Shown: one piece after another, positions 1 to 12,100 of the stretch | Numbering within the stretch: position 1 is the stretch's first letter | Layout: each line of letters starts with the position of its first letter | Assembly (NCBI RefSeq): GCF_000208865.1 | Contig: NC_018393.1 | Coordinates: forward strand, 806,001 to 870,000 | Reading direction: 5' to 3' | Source: Neospora caninum Liverpool | Taxonomy: Eukaryota > Apicomplexa > Conoidasida > Eucoccidiorida > Sarcocystidae | DNA: 64,000 nucleotides | Notes under the pieces: generated by a model | The model's database searches: none | The model's input: only the letters and a program-made list of their open reading frames with translations | Told to the model about the DNA's origin: nothing | Program-made: the position numbers and the translations under genes

Positions 1-1
1 T

Positions 2-337
2 GCGTGCGAAGAAAAAGACTACACCTCGATCATCACGACATACCAAGAAACGTGGTGGCAGAAAACACCCGAAGGAACAAACGTTTATACACTGGAGATT
101 CCGCCGAACGATTTCCCGACAGAGTCCGCAAATATTGTGGTCGGGTGCACAAAGGCAGCCACTAACGCGTTGAACGTAAACCAGGACCCTAGTGAAACAG
201 ATTCGTCGAGTGTGTGTAAGGTTGTGGTCACGATCGAGGCTTTGGAAAATAGATCGTCTGCAACAATGTCCGGGGTGATGGCTTCCCTGGTTTTGGGAGG
301 AGTGGCGTTCATTGGTGTGTTGGCGCATGCTATGTGA
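2..337 (+). CDS. SRS (SAG1-related) surface antigen, C-terminal fragment
   Basis: The reading frame is open from the first bases of the window and ends in TGA at 335-337, so only about 111 C-terminal residues are present. They are nearly the same as the end of the complete antigen at 1752-2933: the last part of an SRS domain with its VVGCTKA and SSVCKVVVTIEAL cysteine strands, a Ser-rich spacer (NRSSATMSG), and a hydrophobic tail ending GVLAHAM, which is a GPI-anchor addition signal. In this family, such proteins are displayed on the parasite plasma membrane and take part in host-cell attachment and immune recognition. Differences from the downstream copy are scattered substitutions, mostly around residues 45-60 of the fragment, which suggests an older duplication under divergence rather than an assembly duplicate. 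The start and first domain lie upstream of the window. Confidence 0.85.
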   Translation, partial: ACEEKDYTSIITTYQETWWQKTPEGTNVYTLEIPPNDFPTESANIVVGCTKAATNALNVNQDPSETDSSSVCKVVVTIEALENRSSATMSGVMASLVLGGVAFIGVLAHAM

Positions 338-1751
338 AGTGGGTAGTGTGTGCTTGGCATTCACGCGATCAGAGCCCCCAGCGAGACATGTGCCTCACCA
401 TGCACTATTCCTCTGGTCGTTTTGCTGCGGTCGCTCGGCAGTTCTGGGTTCCCTGCTGGAACTCAGTGCACGGTCACCGATCTCTGTACCGTTATTCACA
501 CAGGTCACGCCGGGTTCGTTAATGGGCGGCTGGTGGAGTACCTTTCAAAAAAGACAAGAGCTCACGGCGACGTTGACCTTATAAGACGTCCTTCTAATCG
601 AGGGTGTGACGATGATATGCATCGAGTGAAGAACTTTGGTGTATGGCGGATGCACTCTAGCCGTAAAACAGAAAAACCTGAGAGTGTACATAGAGGGTAG
701 TGTACCGTCCGATTTGGATTCTAGGCGGTAATCGGCTCCACACTTGTCGTCACCGAACACCTGACGTATGCGCGGCAATCGGCAGGGACAACTGACTTGG
801 TGCAGGTGTGCACTTGAGAAGTAGGAAGCGATAAGGGAGACGGCATGTAGCGATGTGTGAGGAAAAGGTTAGCAATCCTCTGGAGACACCGCGGGATCCC
901 AAAGAAAACTGCGTTTGCTACCTTCAAAACATACTCCACTCTCTGTGCTAGTGAACGAACTCGTGTTCCGAAACTCTTTGCTTTAGCTTCCAATATGGAT
1001 CCAGGCCGCCATAATAATTCCAGCCAACAGTTACTCCGGGCTTGCAATTCACCCCCTCAGACAATTAAACTCGAACGGCCGTGGCCTACTGGAGCCACAA
1101 GCCTCCTCTTTCCTGTGTTGTACATTGATACTACGTGAGTGTCTCCAGGAGGATTCTTTTGTTCGGATACAGCCTTAAGACACAGATCGAAAGGGCCGTC
1201 TCGCTAGCACAGTTCCATTTTGGCTTTTATGTGCGAACAATGACTGTTTTATTTCGGTTCTGTCGGAGGGCCATGACAATCGCGATGTCACATCTTAACG
1301 CAGAGTGCAATGCCGCCCGCAGTCCGAGCCGGATGGCCCCCGCGCCTGTCAAGCGTTTGTCTTGCGAGCGCCAGCGGCGGCCAGCCGGCAAAAACCAAAC
1401 GCGCGAAGCATGGCAAGGAAACTTGAGCTTTGAATTAGGAACGCTTCCTTCTATTTAGCGAATACTGCTGCTTCCCTCGTCAGAAATTACAACACGGTAG
1501 AGGATGCCCGGTAGAGGTCCTCTGGCGTGCAGAGCACTCCAAACAGCGGTGTCTTCGGCGCTCCCCTCTGGTCCCCCCGTCTTGGGCATGAACGCGTCAA
1601 CCCTATTGCGTCTGGCGTTCTGAAAGCTCCATGTTGTCTCTGCCTCGTCCAAAACACGCTAGTGTGTTGCCCTTAAACACAGTAACTCGTCGTATTTCTA
1701 TGTTGAGCGACAGTTAACAGCAGTCGTACGGTTGTTCACTGAGACGGTGGC
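338..1751. other. Intergenic region between the two SRS copies
   Basis: No reading frame here has protein-like composition. Positions 338 to about 700 form the 3' flank of the first SRS copy and match the 3' flank of the second copy (2934-3300) at most positions. The remaining stretch to 1751 should contain the promoter and 5' leader of the second copy; no defined motif was recognised in it. Confidence 0.6.
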
Positions 1752-2933
1752 ATGCTTGATTGTAACGAAATGGCAGGAGACTCACAAGCGCGGTGCCTGG
1801 GCTGCTATGGCCCGGGCTCGACATTGCAGATGTTTCAGTATTATGGAGGGCAACGGAAATTGCGACAGAGTTTTCGAATGGGACTAACGCTAATGGTACT
1901 GCTTGCAAGCACATCTACGCAGTATGACAACCCATCATTTTTCTTCGCAGCTCGAGGCGTGCCCGTCCAGGCAGGCACCCCAGCATCAGAATGTGAGACA
2001 TCCACCAGCGGCACTACCACGTGCACGTGTCTCACAAAAGATTCAAAAACCAAAGCCCTTTATGCAGCGCTTTCAGAAGACACAAATGTGCTGCAGGTGA
2101 GCTGCCAGAGGGAACTACATTGCGCTCCCGACGACCTGAGCGGCCAGAAGGTCTGCCCAGGAACCACAGAACAGCTGCATGAATGCACATCAGCACCCGG
2201 CAGTCCTACATGTATCAACGTCAATTCCCTTCTCACCAGCTCTGAAAGCAGCGTCACTTGGGATACAGTGCCCGAAACTGAGGGATACACTACTAAGAAG
2301 CTAACCATCCCGACTGAGAGGTTTCCGTTCACTGACAAAAAATTTGTTGTCGGTTGCGTCAGCAATGGGAGGAGCACAGACCACTGCAAAGTGACTGTAA
2401 CGGTGGCGGCAAGAGCAACTGCAAAGAACGACCAGACCGTCACGTGTGCTTACGGAGCAAATAGCAATAAGGAGCCTCAGACCATCACCCTGAGCCCCTC
2501 GCAAAACACGTTCACACTGGTTTGCGGAACTGACGGAGATATTCTGCCGAGCACGTACCAGAAAAAGTACTGCGGTAGCTCAGAAAACAATACCACCAGT
2601 GCGTGCGAAGAAAAAGACTACACCTCGATCATCACGACATACCAAGAGACATGGTGGCAGAACCCCGAAGGAACAGACGCCTATATACTGGAGATTCCAC
2701 CGAACGATTTCCCGGCACAGTCCGCAAATATTGTGGTCGGGTGCACAAAGGCAGTCCCTACGGCATCGAAAGCGGATGGGGACCCTAGTGAAACAGTTTC
2801 GTCGAGTGTGTGTAAAGTTGTGGTGACGATTGAGGCTTTGGCAAATAGTTCGTCTGCAACAATGTCCGGGGTGATGGCTTCCCTGGCTTTGGGAGGAGTG
2901 GCGTTCATTGGTGTGTTGGCGCATGCTATGTGA
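1752..2933 (+). CDS. SRS (SAG1-related) GPI-anchored surface antigen, two SRS domains
   Basis: An uninterrupted 393-codon frame. From the second ATG (residue 43) it starts with a short hydrophobic stretch (MGLTLMVLLAST) that fits a signal peptide; the annotated first ATG adds 42 residues ahead of it, so residue 43 may be the real start. Two cysteine-rich SRS domains follow, about residues 80-220 and 228-362. The second has the classic six cysteines (about C232, C258, C274, C285, C331, C354). The tail is a Ser-rich linker (NSSSATMSG) and about 20 hydrophobic residues ending GVLAHAM, a GPI-attachment signal. No intron is needed. The family coats the surface of tachyzoites or bradyzoites and contributes to attachment and immune modulation; which paralogue and life stage this is cannot be told from sequence alone. 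A near-identical C-terminus lies about 2.6 kb upstream. Confidence 0.9.
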   Translation: MLDCNEMAGDSQARCLGCYGPGSTLQMFQYYGGQRKLRQSFRMGLTLMVLLASTSTQYDNPSFFFAARGVPVQAGTPASECETSTSGTTTCTCLTKDSKTKALYAALSEDTNVLQVSCQRELHCAPDDLSGQKVCPGTTEQLHECTSAPGSPTCINVNSLLTSSESSVTWDTVPETEGYTTKKLTIPTERFPFTDKKFVVGCVSNGRSTDHCKVTVTVAARATAKNDQTVTCAYGANSNKEPQTITLSPSQNTFTLVCGTDGDILPSTYQKKYCGSSENNTTSACEEKDYTSIITTYQETWWQNPEGTDAYILEIPPNDFPAQSANIVVGCTKAVPTASKADGDPSETVSSSVCKVVVTIEALANSSSATMSGVMASLALGGVAFIGVLAHAM

Positions 2934-3300
2934 AGTGAGTTTCGTGTGTTTGTCATTCACGCGGTCTGAGTCCCTAGCGAGACATGGGCCTCACCATGCA
3001 CTAGTCCTCTGATCGTTTTGCTGTGGTCGCTCGGCAGTTCTTGTTTCGTGCCGGAACTCAGTGCAGAGTCACAAATCTCTGTACCAGTTTTTACACAGGC
3101 CACGCTGGGTTTGTTAATAGACGGCTGGTGAGGTATCCTACCAAGATGACAAGAGCCCACGGCGAGGCTGACCTTATCAGACGTTCTTCTAATCGAGGGT
3201 GTTACGATGATATGCATCGACTGAAGAGCTTTGGAATGTCGTAGATGTACTCTAGCGGTAAAACAAGAAAACACATGAGAGAGTACATAGAGGGTAGTGT
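2600..3300 (+). repeat. Second copy of a tandem SRS duplication (pairs with 1-700)
   Basis: Bases 1-700 and about 2600-3300 align along their whole length, with an offset of about 2.6 kb. The match crosses the stop codon into the 3' flank: shared blocks include GAGACATG-GCCTCACCATGCACTA and the GTACATAGAGGGTAGTGTAC segment at the end. Similarity fades just beyond 700/3300, which marks the distal edge of the duplicated unit. Confidence 0.85.
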
Positions 3301-4247
3301 ACTGTCAGATCTGGAGAACACACGGCAACTCACAGAAAATGCATCGGGGAGGACGTGAGGCCGCTTCGGAAAGGTGACGCCAGCGGCCCAACGTGTGTGA
3401 ATCGAGGCAGCACGACCCGGGATAGTCCAGAGACATGGGACGGAGGGTTAGTTGGTTTCACGGAAACCAACAACGACAAGGAATAAAAATAGCCATCAAC
3501 CTTAAAATACGTTGGCGTCTACTGCAACCGTTCTATCTTGCTCCCTTCGTTCGCGCCGTCGTCCACACCCGCGAGTCTCAAGTCAGGTCTCTCCGTGGCA
3601 GTATGTTTGTACAGGGAACTTTCCCCCTTTGAACTTGGTCAGTGTTGGTCAGTTCACCTAGAGACACGTCCCCATCTGACCGGCGGTGCACAATTACCAG
3701 TACAAACACACGGATTTGTCTGTGCGCACGCCCCGCAGGGCGCGCTTCACTGGGCCGGGACTCCACTGCTGCTCCTGTTTGTGCCTTTCTGAGACAGCCC
3801 GCCACGAGACAGTTAAGTTCGAGAGCTTATCTAGGTGACACGCAGACCCAGTCCGTGTTTCTCCCTTTCTCTTCCACAAAACACGGTCACAGGTTGCGTG
3901 GGGAAGAACCTCAGAGGAGACGTGCCAGGGACGACATCTCACCACGTGATTCCCACCCCTTGGTCTACCCCTGCAGCCCGTCTCTGTGGCTAAATCTCTG
4001 CTTCGCCCACTGGTAAAGAAAAGGATTGCGTCCGGAAAGGCACAAGAAAACGCGAGTTTTCCTCGTGACCGTCTGGCGGCTGCGGCCGTTTTCGCTCCTC
4101 TGCCCTGGAGGTGTGGCCTCAGCGACGGTGCCCACTTCCGTACGTCTTTCGTGCCTGCCGTCCCGTTGGACACCGCTACCTCGCCACTGCTTACGCTGTC
4201 TTTCAAGACGTGAAAGTCTGTGCCTCATTGATTCATCGCGTCGCCGT
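2934..4247. other. Convergent intergenic region between SRS and SAM50 genes
   Basis: Contains the duplicated SRS 3' flank up to about 3300. The rest is the downstream region of both convergent genes. The open frames on both strands here are short, Arg/Ser-rich and overlap one another, as random GC-rich sequence gives. Confidence 0.6.
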
Positions 4248-6944
4248 CTACTCGGGCATTCTTCCGGAAGACAGCCGAAGGCCCAACTGGAAGCGCTGGA
4301 CGTCGTCGCCTCGCTGTTTCCTGACTGGCAGCGCAACAAGCCCCTCGAGCCACACGCCGCGGTAGATGGGGAGCGCGAGGCCCCAGCCCACGGAGCCTCT
4401 CCAGTTTCTTAGGAGCTCCGTGAAGTTGAAGAACAACTCTTTGGCAGCAGAGGCGTCCCCCGAGAAAGGACTGCCGGTCGCAGAGAAGACGTCGCCCAGC
4501 GTCGCGACACTCCCAAACAAAAAGGCGCGGGGGTGGAAGGGCGAGGTTGGAGTCGAGGGCGAAGCGCCCTGCTGAGTCAGCGAGGGAGGGACCGAAGAAG
4601 ACGTTTTCCACGAAGACGGAAAGCGCAGATCGTACGACAAGCACACCTCAGACGCAAGGAACGAATCGCCACCGAGGTAGTCGACAGCCGGACGCCAATG
4701 CTTCGTCGTCGGATCCTGAATGTGACCTAGAGAAAGGAACACAGAGCCACACATGCAACCGAAAACGTAAATCGGGCAGACCGAAAACCTGAAACAGAGA
4801 GGAGACACCCGCGAGAGACGCGAAGGCAGAGCTCGCCCGCTTTCGCTCGTTCCTCATCTCCAGCGCCCCGACCCTCGTGTCGTCCCCGCCCCCGACGTTT
4901 TCGACTGGGAAATCAACACCCGTGCCCAGAAGCAGCGTCACAGAAGCGCCTCTTCGTGGGTTTTGGTCTTTGCTTCCTCTGTTTAGCGTTCCTTAGCCTC
5001 CCAGTTCCGTCTCCGTTTCCTTTTTTTCCTGCGCAGTCTCGAGATCGTCCCGGAAAAATTTCATCTTACAGACATCCGAGGGGCCAACGGCGTAACTGCG
5101 GAAGCCCCTCAAGGCGGTACCAGCGCCGTAGGGGCCCGTGAGACGGAATTTGTCGCAGACACTCGCGCCGCCGGCGCCTCCGGGAATGAGGAATCCACAG
5201 CCGATTCTGCCGCTGAGCACCCAGGGCGAGGGCAGCGTTTTTGCGTCTGTGTTGCTCGGTGCGAGTTCACTCCCCTCCGAAGACGGGGCCTTCGCAGAAG
5301 AGGAAAGGCGACTCTTTTCTCGGGAGAGCGAGGCCAACGAGGCAGGGAGAGGGGCGGCGGCGAACCCCTGGAGGTGCGCCTTGAGGAAACGCGCGTCTCC
5401 GCCTGGAAGCGCTACCTCAGCGCCTGCGTTAATCACGTAGCCGCTTCGGGGGAAGAGCCCGTTGTCCACATTCACGCCTTCCACGCTTGGCACTTCGGGG
5501 CTGCCGCCCGGTCCTCCAGCCGAGCTCCCACGCGTACGGGCGCTGTCGCACGCTTCCGAGGCATTGCGACTGCTTTGCTTGTCCAGGCGGTCCAGCGTGA
5601 AGTCGTACCGAAGACCGTGTTTCAGGGAGCGGAGAGGCGTGCGGAGAATCGACGGAGACGCCATTCGGGAGGCGTCGCAGGAAGGGACGATGTCGCGCAT
5701 GCACGTCTCCCAACCCAGCGTGTGCCGACCGTCTCGGCTGAAGGCATGGGCACCGAGGCCGGTCTGTTGGAGGAAGAAGGACGAGGCGGCTGCCCAGGAC
5801 GTCTGCGTCGAGAAAGCCCTGATTAGGCCGGAAGAAAAGAAGCCGTCTTCGTGAAGTGCTCCACACGAAGGCCCCCCAGAAGAGGCACTTTTACCGGTCT
5901 TCTCTTCCTTCCTGCACAGCCCGGCTTCCGGCTTCTCGCCGGCCTTCTCGCACCCGCCGTCGCCGGAGGCAGCGAGTTCAGTCCGGTGCCGAGAGGGACA
6001 GAGACGACTGGAGAAGAAGGAGAACCGCGGAAGGCGCGGAAAGGCGAGGTCCGCAGAGAGCTTCAGCTGGGATGTGGAACTGACGGGAGTCACGCCGCCC
6101 GTCAGCGAGAACGTTTGGATGCCGCCGAGAAACGCCGGGACGTGGGCATTCGCCTCGAGTTCGACGTCGCCTCTCGCGTTCACGTACGTCCCAAACAGAT
6201 AAGAGGCGGATTTCTCTTTCAAAAAGAAGTTCACGGAGACTTCGCCCGGGCGCGCTCCACAGTGAACTTCGCTCACCGCTGCCTGAAACAAACGGAGGTC
6301 TTCGAGACGGTGGTGGGTCGCCTCCAGTCGCTGGAGCAGCTCGCCAACTGTCTGACTCCCTGAGGGAGACACAGAGACATACAGACGCAGACAGCTCGAG
6401 TGGAAAACGCGGGCGAATACAAGGAGACACACGTTTCTCTGCGTGGAGTCCCCATCTTGATGGTCCTGCCGTTCTGTCCGTTCATAGGTAGAGACAGAGA
6501 GGTGCACTCACTAACTCAGAGGCACGCAGACAGCTACACGGAGGGAACAGACAGAGACAAATCGAGACGCACGTGGAGCTGGAGACGAGCCGGGCGTTCC
6601 TGGATGCCTTCTTTTGCTCGATTTCTTCTGGCCGAACGTTGAGAACGAACCACAGAAGCATACACACGTGAGCAGCCACGAGAACTGCGTGAACTACCCG
6701 GGGGCGCACAGAGTGTTGAACAGGTGGATGGCCCTTTTCAGTTGCCGGTCTCACCTTTGAGAGCGGCGAATTCGTTCTGAAGACTGCTCGGGCGAACTTT
6801 TTGCAGGCCGTCGAGGTTGACCACAACGCCGGAAAGCGGCGCTTGCATGTCCAGTCCAATCTCGACCCTTTCGTCTGCGCACGGCGGCCTGTCCATGGTG
6901 GGCGCCGTGGCCTGAGGCAGTGGACGGACAACTGAACCGGCCAT
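4248..6944 (-). CDS. SAM50: SAM50/Omp85-family mitochondrial outer-membrane beta-barrel assembly protein
   Basis: Three exons, written in transcript order: 6944-6755, 6359-5070 and 4726-4248. Donors GTGAGA and GTAAGA and acceptors CTCAG and CTAG join with matching phases to give 652 residues. Exon 1 and the start of exon 2 form a single POTRA-like module (VNLDGLQKVRPSSLQNEF, then VGELLQRLE and a strand VSVNFFLKEK). The C-terminal half is a 16-stranded-barrel pattern. It carries the Omp85 loop-6 signature LRGF at about residues 480-483, the GGDSF/YDLRFP strand pair just after the second splice junction, and a terminal RFQLGLRLS strand. In other eukaryotes this protein is the core of the SAM complex, which folds beta-barrel proteins into the mitochondrial outer membrane. 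A Ser/Gly/Lys-rich insert of over 100 residues in exon 2 makes it longer than animal and fungal SAM50 (about 470-480 residues). A chloroplast-type (apicoplast) Omp85 is less likely because only one POTRA is visible. Confidence 0.85.
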
Positions 6945-9169
6945 TGCTGTGGACAGAGATGGAGGCCAGGAGCTGAGAGGGGAAGGCGACGAGAATTTCT
7001 GCACTGGTCTCGCGAAACACACGAGGCTTCGCTGGTCTCACGCAGCCCCCGTTCTGATGCCCGTGGACTGTCGAGTCTCCAGTGTACATACACCCGCAGA
7101 CGAGGCAGGTCGTCTGTTCAGGTGTACATACACCTCACCACGCCTCGAAATGGACGGTCCGTCGGCAGCGGGTCACTGAATCGACCGGTCGTCTTCTCGT
7201 CGCCAGTGAACACCACGCGAAACAGACGACAAGACCAAAATGTAGGCCGAGTTCGAGCGGACAGTTTCGCCGCGTTGTTCCCAAGGAAGCCCGCGAGCGT
7301 GAATCCGATCCGCTGCTCAGATGCGTGGTCACGTCGCTTTCTGTTCAGAGCGTGAGACTGTCAGGCGCCCCACTGTCCACCAGACTCTGCAAAACCGAGA
7401 AGACTCGGTTGCGTTTGTCATGAAATGTTGCGCAGTTGCTTGCGGCGGAAAGATTTTGGTAGTTCGGACCTTGCGGCTGCTCGAGAGCCGCCTGTCTCCA
7501 CCGCGAGTGCATGCAGGGGGGCGGATCGATCGCCGTCCTTTCTGCACCTCCGTTTCTCGCGGCGAATCGAAAGGACGGTTTTTCTTTTGAAGGCGAGAGC
7601 TCGTCTTCTCAGACAGAAGACGGGAAGCAGAGCGATCCAGTGAGGACCAAACGCCGTGGCAAGTGGAAAAGAGCCGAAAAATCCAAAAAGCGACAGCTGC
7701 GGAGCTGCGAAACCGACATCGACGACGTGAGGCGCCGGCGAAAGGTCCGGCGGCAACCAGAGTGTGCTTGCTCTTTTTGCGGGAGCCGTCCATGTGCGCT
7801 TGTGCATGCGCTGGACACCCAAACACCCAGATATCTGGAGCGCTTTTTCTCACGCTGGTTCGGCGAGGTTAGCTACCGCGTCGAATACCTCCCTCAATGG
7901 AAAGACGCGCCTCCATTTGGGTTCTTTGTCTTGACCGTTTCGCCGCACAAAAAACCCCGTCTTTCGCTTTCGGCAGCGACAAACGGCTTGTTGGCCAGCG
8001 GTTCTCGAGCCGTCGTCGCATGTCCCTGTCTTGTTCGTGCCACGCGACAGAACGCAGGCCGAGGCGCGATCGCCGGGGAACAAACCACCTTTTGGCGGCG
8101 AGTCCGCCGTCCGACTTCATCCCTTTCTTAAAAAAGACAAGATGGGCACTCCGCATAGCTGCGGAGGATACTGGGCTTTGTCTGAGGCGCGGCAAACGAT
8201 TCCGCTGTTTCTGTCGTGAAGACAAGCGGACCGACAGCCGCAGTGAATGTGCACACTCGGTTAGAGCGGCTTCGTGTGCCTCGCTCGGTTATGTGTCCTT
8301 CTGGATGCTTACAGACTCTTTGTGGAAGAATATCTCTCTTAGAAAACCTCTTCGCACATCTTCCCGAGTGACAATAGCATCCCCTGCCTCCTGCGACGCG
8401 TAGCTCTGTGCTGAAACGGCTCACACGACTCTCGCTTCCGGCACCAATTCCTCGCTTTCTTTCTCATTCCTCCGGCGCCCTCTCCCTTGCTCGGGAAAGA
8501 AGGGGAGCCTCAACCTCCCACAGATACACCTTTCTGTCTCTTTCCTCCGTCTGTGTGCTTTCGCATTTGCCTCTCTGTGCCCAACCCTGTTCTCGTTCTC
8601 CCGGGGCCGGATAAAGAGTCACCACGACAAGCAAGACTTTCGCCTTGCGCCTACGAGTTCTTTCTTCCTTCCGTCGTCGTCCTGGGGCAGGACAGCTTCT
8701 CGGCTGAGAGACAGAGGAAAACGAGGAAGGACGTCTTCCTGGCAAGGAAGGACCATCCGACGAGGTGTACATACAGCTGGGTGCCGGAACGTAGGCGCAG
8801 ATGAAGAGCAGCGAAAGACAACGGAGCAGCTCTGGAGACAAGAGAGGACAAAGGAGAGAAAAGAGGGGGAATTGCGAGGCGAAGATGAGACAAGAGGGCC
8901 GGATGCGTTTGCCGTTGCGGCCTGACAAAGCAGCAACTTTAGACCTCTGGGCACTTGCTCGAAAGCTGCACACTTCAAACGCGAGCGCTCTTCACCCACT
9001 GATTGCTATGCGTCGCTAATACGGAGAGAAAAGGGGAATCGGGGAGCCTGCTTGTCGCGCCTGCTTGTCTGGACGAACTCGCGCGCATCCTTTTGTCTCC
9101 TCTTTTCCTCCTTGCGACTCGAGGCACGGCCTCTCCAATCCTCGCTCCTCACTGTGTCTCACTTCGAGA
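6945..9169. other. Divergent intergenic region: SAM50 and MROH1-like promoters
   Basis: The two flanking genes are transcribed away from each other, so both promoters and 5' leaders should lie here. It holds two copies of the GTGTACATACACC motif (7082-7094 and 7120-7135) about 140-190 bp upstream of the SAM50 start, and a third at 8763-8776. The last 700 bases before 9170 are C/T-rich, typical of 5' leaders in these parasites. A 206-codon ATG frame at 7511-8131 is basic and low in information; I did not accept it as a gene. Confidence 0.5.
7082..7135. promoter_or_regulatory. Paired GTGTACATACACC palindrome-like motifs upstream of SAM50
   Basis: Two copies of GTGTACATACACC start 39 bp apart (7082 and 7121); the second has the fully symmetric flanks AGGTGTACATACACCT. 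They sit 5' of the minus-strand SAM50 start. The same word occurs at several other places in the window, including inside coding exons, so a promoter role is inferred from position only. ApiAP2 DNA-binding proteins of apicomplexans favour short palindromes of this kind. Confidence 0.4.
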
Positions 9170-12100
9170 ATGGCGGGAACCCCACGCTGGACAACACCCC
9201 CGGAGGACAACTCGTCCTCTTCTTCCTCTTCTTCGTCTTCCTCTTCTTCCTCTTCTTCGTCTTCCTCTTCTTCCTCTTCTTCCTCTTCGTCTTCTTCCTC
9301 TTCCTCGTCTTTCTTACCTTCTTCTTCTTCTTCTCAGAGCGGGTGTGTTTCTTGCGGCGTTGTCGGGCTTCCGGATTTCGCGGATCCAGCGCGTGCGTCG
9401 TCGGCATCTCTGCTGCAGCAGTGGCTGGTGCGTGCAGGAGGCCAGCAGGCGATCTCCCGCGGTCTGGAGGAGCGGCGGAGCGCCGGGGGCGGTCACATCA
9501 ACGGTCTGGACGTCGAGGAGGTGATTTTCTATCTGCTGGATGCGCTTCCCGAGTCGTGCGACGAGACCGCCTCGCCGCTCCGGCTCTTCGCGGACTTGCG
9601 CTGGCCGCCGCGCACCCTCCCTGAGGCGCGCGGACGGAGCGGCGCAGAAGAAGGCTGCGCACCGCGTGACACAGGCGCCGCACAGACGCAGGCGCGCCGA
9701 GAGAGAAACGCGGACGCGTGTCCTGACAGAGACGCTGGGGAGGAGGTTCGTGGACATCCGGAGACCGCGCCTTCACTGGCTGTCTCTGGTCCCCAGGCTC
9801 TTCCGGCTGTTCCGCTGCGCGCGTCGCGACTCGGGTTCGAGAACCAAGACGCCGTGACAGACACCTTGTACTTGTTTGCGCAGAAACACCTGGCCCTCTT
9901 GCTCCTCTCCATTCGCTCTTTCCTCGAGGTCCGCGTGACGCTCCACGAGCACCAACTCGCGCTGTTCTGTGTGCTCCTGCGCGCGCTGGGCCTCTGGATT
10001 CTCCAGGAGACAGGACGCGCAGCGTCGGGGACCCCGCGAGAGAGAGAAGCCTCGGGCGACAGAGACAGTTCACCGGCGGCAGAGGAGGGGACGCGCGCGA
10101 GAGAAACGGACGCGCAGAGATCGGACGCTCCCGCAGGGGACGAGGGACGAGGGACACAGTGTGCGAAAAGAGAGGAAGAAACCGTTGCCCTATGGGAGAG
10201 CGAATTGATCAGCTTCTCTCTGCGCGAATATCCTCTGCTGAAACCTCTCGATGGCAGGAAACTCTGTCTGGGAGTCGCCATGAATATGATTGGCGCTATT
10301 CACCCGAAGACAGTTCTTCACGAACTCGCCAAGGAACTCAACAAATCGCGTAAGTTCAACTGTCTGTATTGAAACGCACCCGCTTCCTTGTGCCTCTCTC
10401 TGTGTGTCGTTTTTGTCTCTATTTTTGCATGTGCTTAAAATGGCCTGGACGCTTCCCCTCTGCGTGTGGAAGGTGCCGCACACTGTTGCTTCTTGGGGTG
10501 TATAGCCAGCTTCAGGAAAGCTACGTGTTTCCTCTCTCGGTCCCCGTTCTCTCCAGTCGCTGTCTTCGGTCCTTTGTGGGGCGAAGAACTGTCTCTGTTG
10601 TGGGGCGGGAGCACGACACGTCCCATTCGCTGAAGCTCGTCAAAAATTCACTTGGCAACGCTTTCCAGTTAAGCGAGGAAGCCACACGCTCCATCTGAAA
10701 ACGCCTGCATACGACTAGGCTTGCCACGCCAGCACACGTGCTTATATTCATATATATACATATATCTATTTATACATGTATATATATATATATGCATTTC
10801 TATATATTTACACATATATATTCATATATATATATATTTATACATATTTATACGTGTATATCTTTAGTTGTATACTTATTTGAATGGAAGCTTCCAGTTT
10901 GTTCGTTGTGGTTATTGGCTTCGTTTCGCTTTCTGGAAAAGCGTCGTTGTTTCTTCCTCTTTCTCGGCCCCTATTTTCTGAAGGAGGGACCCGCCGTTCT
11001 TCCCCCTGGATGTCGTTTCCTGATTTCGCTTTCTGTGCGCGAAAACGACAGAGAGAAGTTCGTTCTTCCGTTTGCTCCCTCTTTTCGTGTTCTCGGGTGT
11101 TCATCCAGGCAAACATGCGGCGCTTCCTCAGGTCTCTGAGCTCCTGCATCTCTACTGTGAACTTCTTCCTCTCTTCCCCTCCCGCCTTTCTCTCTCCGAC
11201 CCGAGTCGTCGAATCCTTCTGTCTCTCCCCTCTCTCATCTGCTCATCCTACTCGCTCTCTCAACAACTGCCTTCTTCCCCTTTCGCTTCTTCCCCTTCCG
11301 CTTCTTCCTCGTCTTCTTCGACTTCCGCTTCTTCGCCGCCTCTGGCTCTCGCGCCCGTTGAAGCCGGCTCTGCGTCTCCGCGGAGTCTCTCGCCTGCGGC
11401 TGCGCTGCCCGGTCCAGCGCCCCTGGCGGCGCGTTCCAACCTGCGGCTAGCTGCATGCAGTGCACTCGCCACAGCTGGTGCTCGCCTGGCGTTGCCCAGC
11501 GAGCAGGGCCTGCTGGCCGCCGCGCTTGTCGGGGTCGCGGGCCAAACGCAGGCTGCGCTCCAGGCGCTCGCGACCGCGGAAAAACCTTTCGGCACCTGCA
11601 TGCGCTGTGCATGCAAGTCCCTCCGGAAGCATCCGGGAGCGCCGGGATGTTCAGACAGCTCGGCGTTCCCTGACGCGCGCGAGCAGCGCGCAGCCGGCTT
11701 TGCGGCCGGCAGGAGACTTGGAGCCGGAAGAAAAACTGGAGAGAGCCGCGCGGGCAGGCGCGGCGTCCAGACACCCGGCGCGAGGCAGCCGCTGTGTCTC
11801 GTTCTTCGACATTTGCCTCCCGGATGCGCGTCTGCTGGCAAGGGGGAGGAAGAAAGCGCAGATTCATCTGGAGACTTGTTTCCGGGAAAGGGGCGAGGAG
11901 CCGAGACGAAGGAGGACGGTGGAAAGGGCGGCGCGGGCGAACAAGACCCTCCTCAAGCGCCTCGCAGCCTTTGCGAGAGCCAGACGACGCAACTCCGCGC
12001 AGCAGCCGAGCTCTGGACACACATCCAGGAAACGATTATTCCTCTGCTTCTTCTCGCGAGCGATGAGGCCGACGGCGAGACAGAAAGAGAGGAGAAAAAG

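Noticed and set aside
7511..8131. 206-codon ATG frame upstream of the MROH1-like gene
   Set aside because: Basic, low-complexity, no recognised motif, and overlapping frames of equal length on the other strand; fits leader or promoter DNA better.
9065..9169. Upstream in-frame extension of the MROH1-like gene to 9065
   Set aside because: The codon at 9065 is TTG, not ATG; the first in-frame ATG is at 9170.
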